Assembly (NCBI GenBank): GCA_027044735.1
Contig: JALUBW010000065.1
Location: 1-5,037, forward strand
DNA: 5,037 bases
DNA from: Anaerolineales bacterium
GTDB taxonomy: Bacteria > Chloroflexota > Anaerolineae > Anaerolineales > DRMV01
Reading direction: 5' to 3'
Under the pieces are notes generated by a model. It did not search any database. It worked only from the letters and a program-made list of their open reading frames with translations, and was not told the origin of the DNA. The position numbers and the translations under genes were made by a program. This document shows positions 1-5,037 of the stretch, piece by piece. Positions within the stretch are counted from its first letter, which is position 1. Each line of letters begins with the position of its first letter.

Positions 1-1061
1 ACGGGAACGCCCAGTTTGCGCAACTGCGTTAGTGATCTGATGCTGGTTTCTTTGCGCGCCCGGACGATCGCCGCAGCCCGCGCAGGCCCTATTCCCGGAA
101 TGCGCATTAGCATTTCCGGCGGGGCCGTGTTCACCTCAACCGGTGCTTGGCTGAGGTGGGTTTTTGCCCACCATTCTTTGGGGTCGTCTGCAGGTAGCGA
201 AGCGGCGTTTTCGGGAAATAACTCATCTGCCGCAAAGCCGTAGTCGCGCAAGAGGAAAAAGGCGCGGTAAAGCCTGCGGACGCGCTCGGGGCGCTCGGCG
301 GCCTTTCCTTCCAACGGCGTGTTGCCTATAGGCCGAAATCCGGAATAGTACACTCGCTTTAGGTTGGCCTCGCGCAGCAGGCGTGCGCTCCAACTTATCA
401 GGTCGCGGTCGCTTTCGCCTGCAGCGCCTACCACAAATTGGGTGACCAAAGACGGCCATCGCTCGCGCCCGTATTGCTGCGGCGGCAGGTTTTCTTTGAT
501 CTTTGCCGCTTTGGTCAGCGTGGCTATTAGTTCACCCCAGAATTGTTTTTGCGGTGCTAAGCGGCTTAGGTATTCTTCGCCTGGGGCTTCCAGATTGACC
601 GATACTCTATCGGCCAGACGCATTGCTTCTAAAATCTGCTCTTGCTCCGCACCGGGCATTAGTTTGAGGTGTATGTAGCCGGTGTAGCCGCCTCGGCGGA
701 GCATGGCTGCGGTTTTTAGCAAGCGGTCTTGGGTGGCAAGGCTGCCGCCCGCGATGCCGCTGCTGAGGAGCACGCCGCGGATAAAGCCGCGCCGCGTCAG
801 CAATTCTATTTGCGCGGCCATTTCGTGCGGCTTGAAGGTTTCTCTGCGGAAGTCGCGGCCCGCGCGGAAAGGACAATAGGCGCAGTTGCGCTCGCACGCC
901 GAGGTGAGCAGCGCCTTGAGGATCGGCATCTTTCTGCCCCCTGCAGTTACCCACGAGATGGGGCCTGCGCGCATCGGCCTTTTCGCTGCTTCATCCTCGC
1001 CTGCTTCGCGGTCTAAATCGGCCTCTGGCGTAAGCCGCGATAGCCTTTCCAAAATTTCCAT
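1..1061 (-). CDS. Radical SAM protein, putative DNA modification/repair family with C-terminal HhH (partial, C-terminus off the left edge)
   Basis: A continuous open frame of 353 codons runs leftward from the ATG at 1061 and leaves the window without a stop. Residues 56-63 (CERNCAYC) give the CxxxCxxC motif that binds the radical SAM 4Fe-4S cluster. It is preceded by MPILKALLTSA and followed by a TIM-barrel-like domain with the segments GVLLSSGI (about 97-104), YIHLKLMPGA (129-138) and DRVSVNLEAP (151-160). Later landmarks are VTQFVVGAAGESD (206-218), LKRVYYSGFRPI (234-245) and a C-terminal helix-hairpin-helix, MRIPGIGPARAAAIVRAR (319-336), preceded by VNTA. This order matches the family annotated as putative DNA modification/repair radical SAM protein (TIGR03916 type, about 400 residues), known to co-occur with a partner often fused to a uracil-DNA-glycosylase-like domain. 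HhH motifs usually bind DNA without sequence specificity. The reaction is unknown. The region before the cluster motif seems to differ from the usual family version. An in-frame ATG at 1103 is possible, but the RBS and promoter favour 1061. Confidence 0.87.
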   Translation of the reverse strand, partial: MEILERLSRLTPEADLDREAGEDEAAKRPMRAGPISWVTAGGRKMPILKALLTSACERNCAYCPFRAGRDFRRETFKPHEMAAQIELLTRRGFIRGVLLSSGIAGGSLATQDRLLKTAAMLRRGGYTGYIHLKLMPGAEQEQILEAMRLADRVSVNLEAPGEEYLSRLAPQKQFWGELIATLTKAAKIKENLPPQQYGRERWPSLVTQFVVGAAGESDRDLISWSARLLREANLKRVYYSGFRPIGNTPLEGKAAERPERVRRLYRAFFLLRDYGFAADELFPENAASLPADDPKEWWAKTHLSQAPVEVNTAPPEMLMRIPGIGPARAAAIVRARKETSIRSLTQLRKLGVP

Positions 1062-1064
1062 GCT

Positions 1065-1070
1065 TCCCTC
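1065..1070 (-). promoter_or_regulatory. Ribosome binding site of the radical SAM gene
   Basis: The minus strand reads GTGAGGGAAGC immediately before the ATG at 1061. GAGG lies five bases from the start codon, a good Shine-Dalgarno position. The alternative in-frame ATG at 1103 has only AGAGCAA before it. This site therefore supports the start at 1061. Confidence 0.6.
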
Positions 1071-1091
1071 ACGAGCAATTTTTCTGTTGTA

Positions 1092-1120
1092 ATGATAGAA
1101 CATTTGCTCTGATTTGGCAA
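1092..1120 (-). promoter_or_regulatory. Sigma70-type promoter for the radical SAM gene
   Basis: On the minus strand a -35 box TTGCCA (1120-1115) is followed after exactly 17 bases by a -10 box TATCAT (1097-1092). Each hexamer matches consensus at five of six positions. Transcription would start near 1085 and give a leader of about 25 nt carrying the GAGG ribosome binding site. The promoter sits just after the ppdK terminator, where an independent promoter would be expected. The alternative ATG at 1103 falls in its spacer and so would not be transcribed. Prediction from sequence only. Confidence 0.62.
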
Positions 1121-1142
1121 GTGCGGGCGGCATTTATCCGAC

Positions 1143-1177
1143 AAAAAAACGACCGGCTCCGCGGAGCCGGTCGTTTT
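1143..1177 (-). terminator. Rho-independent terminator of ppdK
   Basis: Positions 1146-1177 form a perfect 32-base palindrome centred on CCGCGG. As RNA from the minus strand it folds into a stem of 14 bp (ten of them in the GC-rich CGACCGGCTC arm) with a CGCG tetraloop, followed by seven uridines (1149-1143). It begins 24 bases after the ppdK stop codon. In the opposite direction the stem is followed by only four T, so it should work mainly for ppdK. Confidence 0.93.
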
Positions 1178-1201
1178 CGCCGAATTGTGTTTTTGCGTGC
1201 G

Positions 1202-3946
1202 CTATGCCCGATGCTTGATGGCGGCTTGCGCCGCAGCCAAGCGGGCGATGGGCACGCGGTAAGGCGAGCAACTGACATAGTTCTGCCCGATGAGGTGACA
1301 GAATTCAATCGTCGCCGGGTCGCCGCCGTGCTCGCCGCAGATGCCCACTTCCAGTTCGGGGCGGGTGCTGCGGCCTTCTTCCACCGCGATTTTCATCAGC
1401 CGCCCGACGCCGTCGCGGTCAATCGTCTGGAACGGGTTGGCGGGCAAGATGCCCTGCTCCACATAGAGAGCAAGGAAGTTGCGCTCTGCGTCGTCGCGGC
1501 TGTAGCCGAAGGTCATTTGCGTCAAGTCGTTGGTACCGAAGGAGAAGAATTGCGCGATCTCGGCGATTTCCTTAGCGGTCAGCGCCGCCCGCGGAATTTC
1601 AATCATTGTGCCAAACTTGTATTCCACGGCGACGCCTTTCTCTTCCATCACCTTCTTGGCAATTTCCTCCAGCCGCGGCTGGATGCGCTTCAACTCGTTC
1701 ACGTGGCTGGTGAGCGGAATCATCACCTCAGGCTTGGGCGTGCCGCCGGCGGCTTTGCGGTTGCACGCGGCCTCAAAGATGGCGCGCACTTGCATTTCCA
1801 CAATTTCGGGCATCACAATGCTCAGGCGCACGCCACGCAAGCCCATCATCGGGTTGCTTTCGTGCAGGGCGCGCACTTTCTCCAAGAGCGCCTCTTTTTC
1901 AGCCAAGCCCTCGGTTTCGCCCTTGGCCTTCATGGTGGCAACCTCTTCAATCAGGCTTTCCAGCGAGGGCAGGAATTCGTGCAACGGCGGGTCAATCAGG
2001 CGGATGATGACGGGCAAGCCGTCCATCGCCTCAAACAAGCCTTCAAAGTCCTCGCGTTGGAAGGGCAGAAGTTCGTCCAAGGCGGCTTTGCGCTCTTCGG
2101 GCGTCTCGGCGAGGATCATGCGCTGGACGATTGGCAGGCGCTCGGGCTCAAAGAACATGTGCTCGGTGCGGGCCAGGCCGATGCCCTTAGCGCCATAGGA
2201 GCGGGCGCGGCGGGCGTCTTCGGGGTAGTCGGCGTTAGCCCAAACCTGCAAGCCAGTGGTCGGCCAGCCTTCGGGCGCTTTGCGGATGCCCGGAGTGGCT
2301 GCAATTTCGTCCGCCCATTCAAGCAAGGTCATCAGTTCGGTTTGCTCTTCAAGGCTGGGGGCAACGGTGGGCATCTGGCCGAGGAAGATTTCGCCCGTGG
2401 TGCCGTCAATGGAAATCCAATTGCCTTCTTTGATGACCGTGTCGCCGATGGTCATCTGGCGCTTGTCCAAATCAATGCGCACTGCCGAAGCGCCCACCAC
2501 CGCAGGGATGCCGAACTGACGGGCTACCACCGCGGCGTGGGAGGTCGCGCCGCCTTCGCTGGTCAGGATGCCCTGCGAAGCAATCATGCCGTGCACGTCG
2601 TCGGGCTTGGTGAACGGGCGCACCATGATCACCTTTTCGCCGTGCTCTTTTGCCATCTTTTCGGCGGTGTCGGCGTCAAAGTAAACCTTGCCCACCGCCG
2701 CGCCGGGGGAGGCGTTCACGCCCTTGGCGAGCAGGCGACCGTCTTTGCGCGCTTTTTCCACCTCTTGCGGGTCAAACTGCGGGTGCAGGAGCGTATCCAC
2801 CTGCTCGGGCGTTACGCGCATCACCGCTTCCTCTTTGGTAATCAAGCCCTCGTTCACCATGTCAACCGCGATTTTCACCGCGGCTTTGGCGGTGCGCTTG
2901 CCCGTGCGGGTTTGCAACATCCACAGTTTGCCGCGCTCAATGGTGAATTCCACATCCTGCATGTCGCGGTAGTGCTTTTCCAGTTTTTCGGCAATGTCCA
3001 AGAACTGCTTGTAGGCTTCGGGCAGTTCTTCAGCCATTTTTTGGATGGGCGAAGGCGTGCGGATGCCCGCGACCACATCCTCGCCCTGCGCGTTGAGCAG
3101 GTATTCGCCCCAAATTTCCTTCTCGCCGGTGCTGGGGTTGCGGGTGAAAGCCACACCGGTGCCGCTATCCCAGCCCATGTTGCCAAACACCATGGTCACG
3201 ATGTTGACCGCGGTGCCCAAATCATGCGGAATGCCTGCGGCATTGCGGTAATCAATGGCGCGTTTGCTGTTCCACGAGCGGAACACGGCTTCCACCGCCA
3301 TGCGCAACTGCTCCAGCGGGTCTTGCGGGAAGTCAAAGCCTTTGTGCTCGCGCACGATGGCTTTGAAGCGCTCCACCAGTTCCTTCAGGGCTTCGGCGTC
3401 AAGGTCGGTGTCTTCCTTTGCGCCTTTCTCTTCCTTGAGTTTTTCAAGCGCCTCTTCAAACGCTTCATCGGGAATTTCCAGCACTACCGAGCCGAACATC
3501 TGAATCAAGCGGCGGTAGGCGTCGTACACAAACCGCTCGTTTTTGGTCAGTTCCACCATGCCTTTGGCGGTTTCGTCGTTCAAGCCGACGTTGAGGATGG
3601 TATCCATCATGCCGGGCATGGAAAACTTAGCGCCGGAGCGCACGGAGACCAGCAGGGGGTTTTTCGGGTCGCCGAATTTCTTGCCGGTCATTTCCTCAAT
3701 TTTGTGCAAAGCCTCCAGCGTCTGCTCCCACATGCCTTCGGGGAACTTGCCGCCGCTTTCGTAGTAGGCGTTGCACGCCTCGGTGGTGATGGTGAAGCCG
3801 GGGGGCACCGGCACGCCGATGCGGGTCATTTCGGCTAGGTTGGCGCCCTTGCCGCCCAAAAGGCCGCGCACGTCGTCCCAATTGCCGCCGACGTACTTTT
3901 CGGCCTCATCAACCTCTGTGAACAGATAAACCCATTTCTTTGTCAT
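1202..3946 (-). CDS. ppdK: Pyruvate, phosphate dikinase (complete, 914 aa)
   Basis: Cytosolic enzyme interconverting ATP + phosphate + pyruvate and AMP + PPi + PEP. All three domains are present in order. The N-terminal nucleotide-binding domain (about 20-355) has GGKGANLAEM at 31-40, SVRSGAKFSMPGMMDT at 101-115 and LQTRTGKRTAKAA at 344-356. The phosphohistidine swivel domain (about 405-520) has LTSEGGATSHAAVVAR at 461-476, with His470 as the phosphorylated residue and Thr468 at the position targeted by PPDK regulatory kinases in other organisms. The C-terminal PEP/pyruvate barrel (about 545-905) has RTEHMFFE at 593-600, RLIDPPLHEFLP at 649-660, MIEIPRAALT at 781-790, SFGTNDLTQMTFGYSRDD at 802-819 and GICGEHGGDP at 868-877 with catalytic Cys870. 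The length is slightly above the roughly 875 residues of well-studied bacterial enzymes. Nothing catalytic is missing. The start follows a strong AGGAGGT. The gene avoids TTA, CTA and TCA almost entirely, which leaves a long spurious antisense frame. Confidence 0.98.
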   Translation of the reverse strand: MTKKWVYLFTEVDEAEKYVGGNWDDVRGLLGGKGANLAEMTRIGVPVPPGFTITTEACNAYYESGGKFPEGMWEQTLEALHKIEEMTGKKFGDPKNPLLVSVRSGAKFSMPGMMDTILNVGLNDETAKGMVELTKNERFVYDAYRRLIQMFGSVVLEIPDEAFEEALEKLKEEKGAKEDTDLDAEALKELVERFKAIVREHKGFDFPQDPLEQLRMAVEAVFRSWNSKRAIDYRNAAGIPHDLGTAVNIVTMVFGNMGWDSGTGVAFTRNPSTGEKEIWGEYLLNAQGEDVVAGIRTPSPIQKMAEELPEAYKQFLDIAEKLEKHYRDMQDVEFTIERGKLWMLQTRTGKRTAKAAVKIAVDMVNEGLITKEEAVMRVTPEQVDTLLHPQFDPQEVEKARKDGRLLAKGVNASPGAAVGKVYFDADTAEKMAKEHGEKVIMVRPFTKPDDVHGMIASQGILTSEGGATSHAAVVARQFGIPAVVGASAVRIDLDKRQMTIGDTVIKEGNWISIDGTTGEIFLGQMPTVAPSLEEQTELMTLLEWADEIAATPGIRKAPEGWPTTGLQVWANADYPEDARRARSYGAKGIGLARTEHMFFEPERLPIVQRMILAETPEERKAALDELLPFQREDFEGLFEAMDGLPVIIRLIDPPLHEFLPSLESLIEEVATMKAKGETEGLAEKEALLEKVRALHESNPMMGLRGVRLSIVMPEIVEMQVRAIFEAACNRKAAGGTPKPEVMIPLTSHVNELKRIQPRLEEIAKKVMEEKGVAVEYKFGTMIEIPRAALTAKEIAEIAQFFSFGTNDLTQMTFGYSRDDAERNFLALYVEQGILPANPFQTIDRDGVGRLMKIAVEEGRSTRPELEVGICGEHGGDPATIEFCHLIGQNYVSCSPYRVPIARLAAAQAAIKHRA

Positions 3947-3950
3947 GGCT

Positions 3951-3957
3951 ACCTCCT
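3951..3957 (-). promoter_or_regulatory. Strong Shine-Dalgarno of ppdK
   Basis: The minus strand reads AGGAGGT, then AGCC, then the ATG at 3946. This is a consensus anti-16S match at good spacing. It lies directly downstream of a U-rich stretch (TTATTTTTT), which keeps the site unstructured. It fixes the ppdK start and suggests efficient translation. Confidence 0.9.
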
Positions 3958-3973
3958 AAAAAATAAGCCTCAA

Positions 3974-4004
3974 AGTGTAGTTACCTACGCGAGTGTGAGT
4001 GCAA
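3974..4004 (-). promoter_or_regulatory. Candidate ppdK promoter (weak)
   Basis: On the minus strand TTGCAC (4004-3999) and TACACT (3979-3974) are separated by 19 bases, longer than the preferred 17. Each box matches consensus at only four of six positions. If used, the leader would be about 20-25 nt, a plausible length before the AGGAGGT. I saw nothing clearly better between here and the hairpin cluster. A second candidate is an extended -10, TGGTAAACT, around 4238-4246, which lacks a good -35. Confidence 0.25.
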
Positions 4005-4033
4005 TGTGCTATTTTGGGGCTTGCCTTTCCCAA

Positions 4034-4164
4034 AAGTCGCCGTAGGGCGACTTCGCAGGCAGTAGGTGCAGTTTCAACTGCCGCCGCTTGTGCCCTGCGA
4101 CTGAAGTCACGGGCTACAAGTTGCGAAGTCCACCTGCGTGGACTTCACTTGCTCCGCGGTGAAG
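4034..4164. repeat. Tandem hairpin cluster (REP/MITE-like intergenic repeat)
   Basis: Hairpins lie almost end to end. H1, 4034-4053, has arms AAGTCGCC/GGCGACTT and loop GTAG. H2, 4068-4081, has arms GCAGT/ACTGC and loop TTCA. H3, 4087-4120, has CTTGTGCCC pairing with GGGCTACAAG (one bulge) and an inner GAC/GTC stem closing TGAA. H4, 4125-4146, has perfect nine-base arms GAAGTCCAC/GTGGACTTC and loop CTGC. An alternative H5, 4143-4164 (CTTCAC/GTGAAG), competes for the 3' arm of H4. The word GAAGTC or its complement recurs four times. There is no T-tract for termination and no open frame that looks like a protein. Such mosaics resemble dispersed palindromic repeats of environmental bacteria, but copy number cannot be seen here. 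A structured RNA upstream of ppdK is the alternative. Confidence 0.6.
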
Positions 4165-4340
4165 AGAGTTTGCCTTCGCTTACGGGACGGGCAGGTAGTT
4201 ACCTCAAAGTTAGCAAATAGCGTTCCCAAATGCTAAGTTTACCACAGCGAAATGCCGTGGCGAAAGTTTAAATGGCTAGTGCATTTTCAAACAAGATTTC
4301 AGTTGTTGCGAAAGGTGCGATCTATTGCACTTGTGGCAAA

Positions 4341-4478
4341 ATCTCACCCATCCCCCGCTGAGCCTTGCTGGCGCTCGGCTCATCTGCCCCCTTCCCTCCC
4401 TTACTAAGGGAGGGAAGGGGGCGGCTCCGGCGGGCTGAGCGAAGGCGAAGCCTCGCCGGAGCGGGGGTAGGGAGAGAT
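4341..4478. mobile_element. 138-bp fold-back element, MITE-like and non-coding
   Basis: The ends are inverted repeats. ATCTCACCCATCCCCCGCT at 4341-4359 matches the reverse complement of 4460-4478 at 16 of 19 positions. Inside lie nested palindromes: TGAGCC/GGCTCA at about 4359-4382, a perfect 37-base palindrome at 4386-4422 with 18-base arms around a single C, and GCTCCGGCG/CGCCGGAGC at 4424-4462. The whole folds into a cloverleaf-like shape closed by the terminal repeats. No transposase is encoded, and no clear target-site duplication is visible at the borders. The right end is near a second GAGAGAT (about 4486-4492). This is the architecture of a non-autonomous miniature element. It could also act as a bidirectional transcription block after bioY, although no T-tract follows the stems. 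Confidence 0.6.
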
Positions 4479-4557
4479 CAAGTATGGAGAGATAACGCAA
4501 GATGAGATTTGTGGATCAATGAGGCGATGGTTCAGTGCACCTTTTATTTTGTGTCGG

Positions 4558-5037
4558 TTAACCAGATTGCTCCCAATAGTTAGAAAGGTTTGACCGCTGC
4601 AGGCGCCAAAGTGTTGGCAGGAGCAACCCCGCCGCGATGGCTTTGATTGCATCGCCCAGTAGGAATGGGAGCACGCCTAAGGCGAGGGCTTTGCGAAAGC
4701 CGACGAAAAACCCCAGCCACTGCGCGCCCAAGACGTAGATTGCGGCTTCTCCGAGCAGAAAGCCGAGCCACGCGGTCGTGAGGCGGCGGTCGGCGCCGCG
4801 CTCGGCAAATGCTCCCACCAGCCACGCGGCGGGGACGAAGCCCAGCAGGTAGCCGCCGGTGGGCCCAAGCAAGTAAGCCGCGCCGCCGCCTGCGGCAAAC
4901 ACCGGCAAGCCTGCCAGCCCCTCGGCGAGGTAAGCCAGCACCGCGGCGGTGCCGCGCCTTTTCCCCAACGCCGCGGCAACCAACAGCACCGCGAAAGTCT
5001 GCCCCGTGATGGGCACCGGCGTGAACGGGAGAGCCAC
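4558..5037 (-). CDS. bioY: BioY family biotin transporter substrate-binding (S) component (partial, N-terminus off the right edge)
   Basis: Membrane S-component that captures biotin and works alone or with an ECF energizing module (EcfT plus ATPases). The visible 159 residues are highly hydrophobic and carry the family landmarks in order: PFTPVPITGQTFAVLLVAA (4-22), YLAEGLAGLPVFAAGGG (36-52), LLGPTGGYLLGF (56-67), LGFLLGEAAIYVLGAQWLG (91-109) and GVLPFLLGDAIKAIAAGLLLP (121-141). A hydrophilic tail ends in NYWEQSG and a TAA stop. Usual BioY proteins have about 180-200 residues, so roughly the first 25-35, including most of the first membrane segment, lie outside. The GTG at the window edge sits inside the conserved pre-PFTPVPIT segment and is most likely an internal valine, not the true start. 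No ECF ATPase or EcfT gene is visible on the downstream side; upstream genes and any biotin-responsive control lie outside the window. Confidence 0.95.
   Translation of the reverse strand: MALPFTPVPITGQTFAVLLVAAALGKRRGTAAVLAYLAEGLAGLPVFAAGGGAAYLLGPTGGYLLGFVPAAWLVGAFAERGADRRLTTAWLGFLLGEAAIYVLGAQWLGFFVGFRKALALGVLPFLLGDAIKAIAAGLLLPTLWRLQRSNLSNYWEQSG

Larger units (their letters stand above)
3968..4210. repeat. Permuted short direct repeats bracketing the hairpin cluster
   Basis: Positions 3968-3986 read CCTCAAAGTGTAGTTACCT and positions 4195-4210 read GTAGTTACCTCAAAGT. The 10-mer GTAGTTACCT occurs at 3977-3986 and 4195-4204, and the 9-mer CCTCAAAGT at 3968-3976 and 4202-4210, in swapped order. 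The hairpin cluster lies between them. The pattern could be a remnant of a tandem 16-bp unit interrupted by an insertion, or a target-site duplication of an element at about 3987-4194. Terminal inverted repeats are not visible at those borders. The repeats are exact as stated; the interpretation is open. Confidence 0.5.
3958..4557. other. 600-bp intergenic region between bioY and ppdK
   Basis: No convincing gene is present. Short frames here have low-complexity proline/arginine/serine-rich translations that follow the palindromes. The region holds the candidate ppdK promoter, the permuted direct repeats, the hairpin cluster and the fold-back element, all described separately. The remaining unique stretch, 4211-4340, is AT-richer. 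It has an imperfect inverted repeat AAGTTAGCA (4207-4215) / TGCTAAGTT (4231-4239), 8 of 9 matching and 15 bases apart, which could be an operator or chance. Positions 4479-4557 downstream of bioY show no intrinsic terminator of the classic kind. The length and repeats argue that bioY and ppdK are separate transcription units. Confidence 0.7.

Noticed and set aside
16..1016. Several plus- and minus-strand frames of 68-115 codons over the left 1 kb.
   Set aside because: All lie within the radical SAM gene in other frames. Only the frame starting at 1061 on the minus strand gives coherent motifs over its whole length.
1146..1177. Perfect 32-bp palindrome considered as an operator or repeat.
   Set aside because: Its position 24 bases after ppdK and the seven-T tract on the minus strand explain it as an intrinsic terminator.
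1121..3838. A 905-codon open frame on the plus strand, antisense to nearly all of ppdK.
   Set aside because: It shares codon boundaries with ppdK, so its stops would appear only where ppdK uses TTA, CTA or TCA. It ends at a CTA leucine codon of ppdK (residue 37). Its translation is rich in His, Phe, Gly and Ala without recognisable domains, and it starts before the ppdK terminator without a good RBS. It reflects codon avoidance, not a gene.
3968..4478. Possible CRISPR array or integron-type site in the repeat region.
   Set aside because: There are no regularly spaced identical repeats with unique spacers, and no integrase or cas gene. The symmetry is that of hairpins and terminal inverted repeats.
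4276..4652. Two overlapping minus-strand frames of 74 and 82 codons in the bioY-ppdK gap.
   Set aside because: Their sequences mirror the fold-back element (runs of Pro, Leu, Arg, Ser), they lack convincing RBSs, and one overlaps the end of bioY.
5035..5037. GTG at the right edge as the bioY start codon.
   Set aside because: It would remove the conserved N-terminal membrane segment of BioY and place the start inside a conserved block. The gene more likely continues beyond the window.

Overview
The window carries three protein-coding genes, all on the minus strand, so transcription runs from high to low coordinates. From right to left they are: bioY, the substrate-binding membrane subunit of a biotin transporter, with its N-terminus cut by the right edge; a repeat-rich intergenic stretch of about 600 bp; ppdK, a complete pyruvate, phosphate dikinase with its own strong ribosome binding site and a textbook intrinsic terminator; and a radical SAM protein with a C-terminal helix-hairpin-helix motif, of the putative DNA modification/repair family often linked to uracil-DNA-glycosylase-like partners, with its C-terminus cut by the left edge.

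The three genes do not look like one pathway. ppdK interconverts pyruvate and PEP (gluconeogenic or PPi-linked glycolytic metabolism), BioY brings in biotin, and the radical SAM protein is probably connected with DNA. Each seems to be a separate transcription unit. ppdK ends at a hairpin plus seven-T tract. The radical SAM gene then has a near-consensus sigma70-type promoter in the 80-base gap behind that terminator. The bioY-ppdK gap is too long and too repeat-rich for a tight operon.

The most structured non-coding DNA is at 3968-4478. It has a tandem set of hairpins (4034-4164), bracketed by short permuted direct repeats, and a 138-bp fold-back element (4341-4478) with 19-bp imperfect terminal inverted repeats enclosing a perfect 37-bp palindrome. 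Both look like non-coding dispersed repeats (MITE- or REP-like). No coding mobile element, CRISPR array, tRNA or rRNA was seen.

The organism is a free-living bacterium of moderately high GC. Gene content and the palindromic intergenic repeats would suit Chloroflexota or a similar environmental lineage, but this is a low-confidence impression, not a sequence-based assignment. I see no clear sign of a wholly new system. The best leads are the radical SAM gene, whose expected partner would lie just beyond the left edge, and the two repeat structures.
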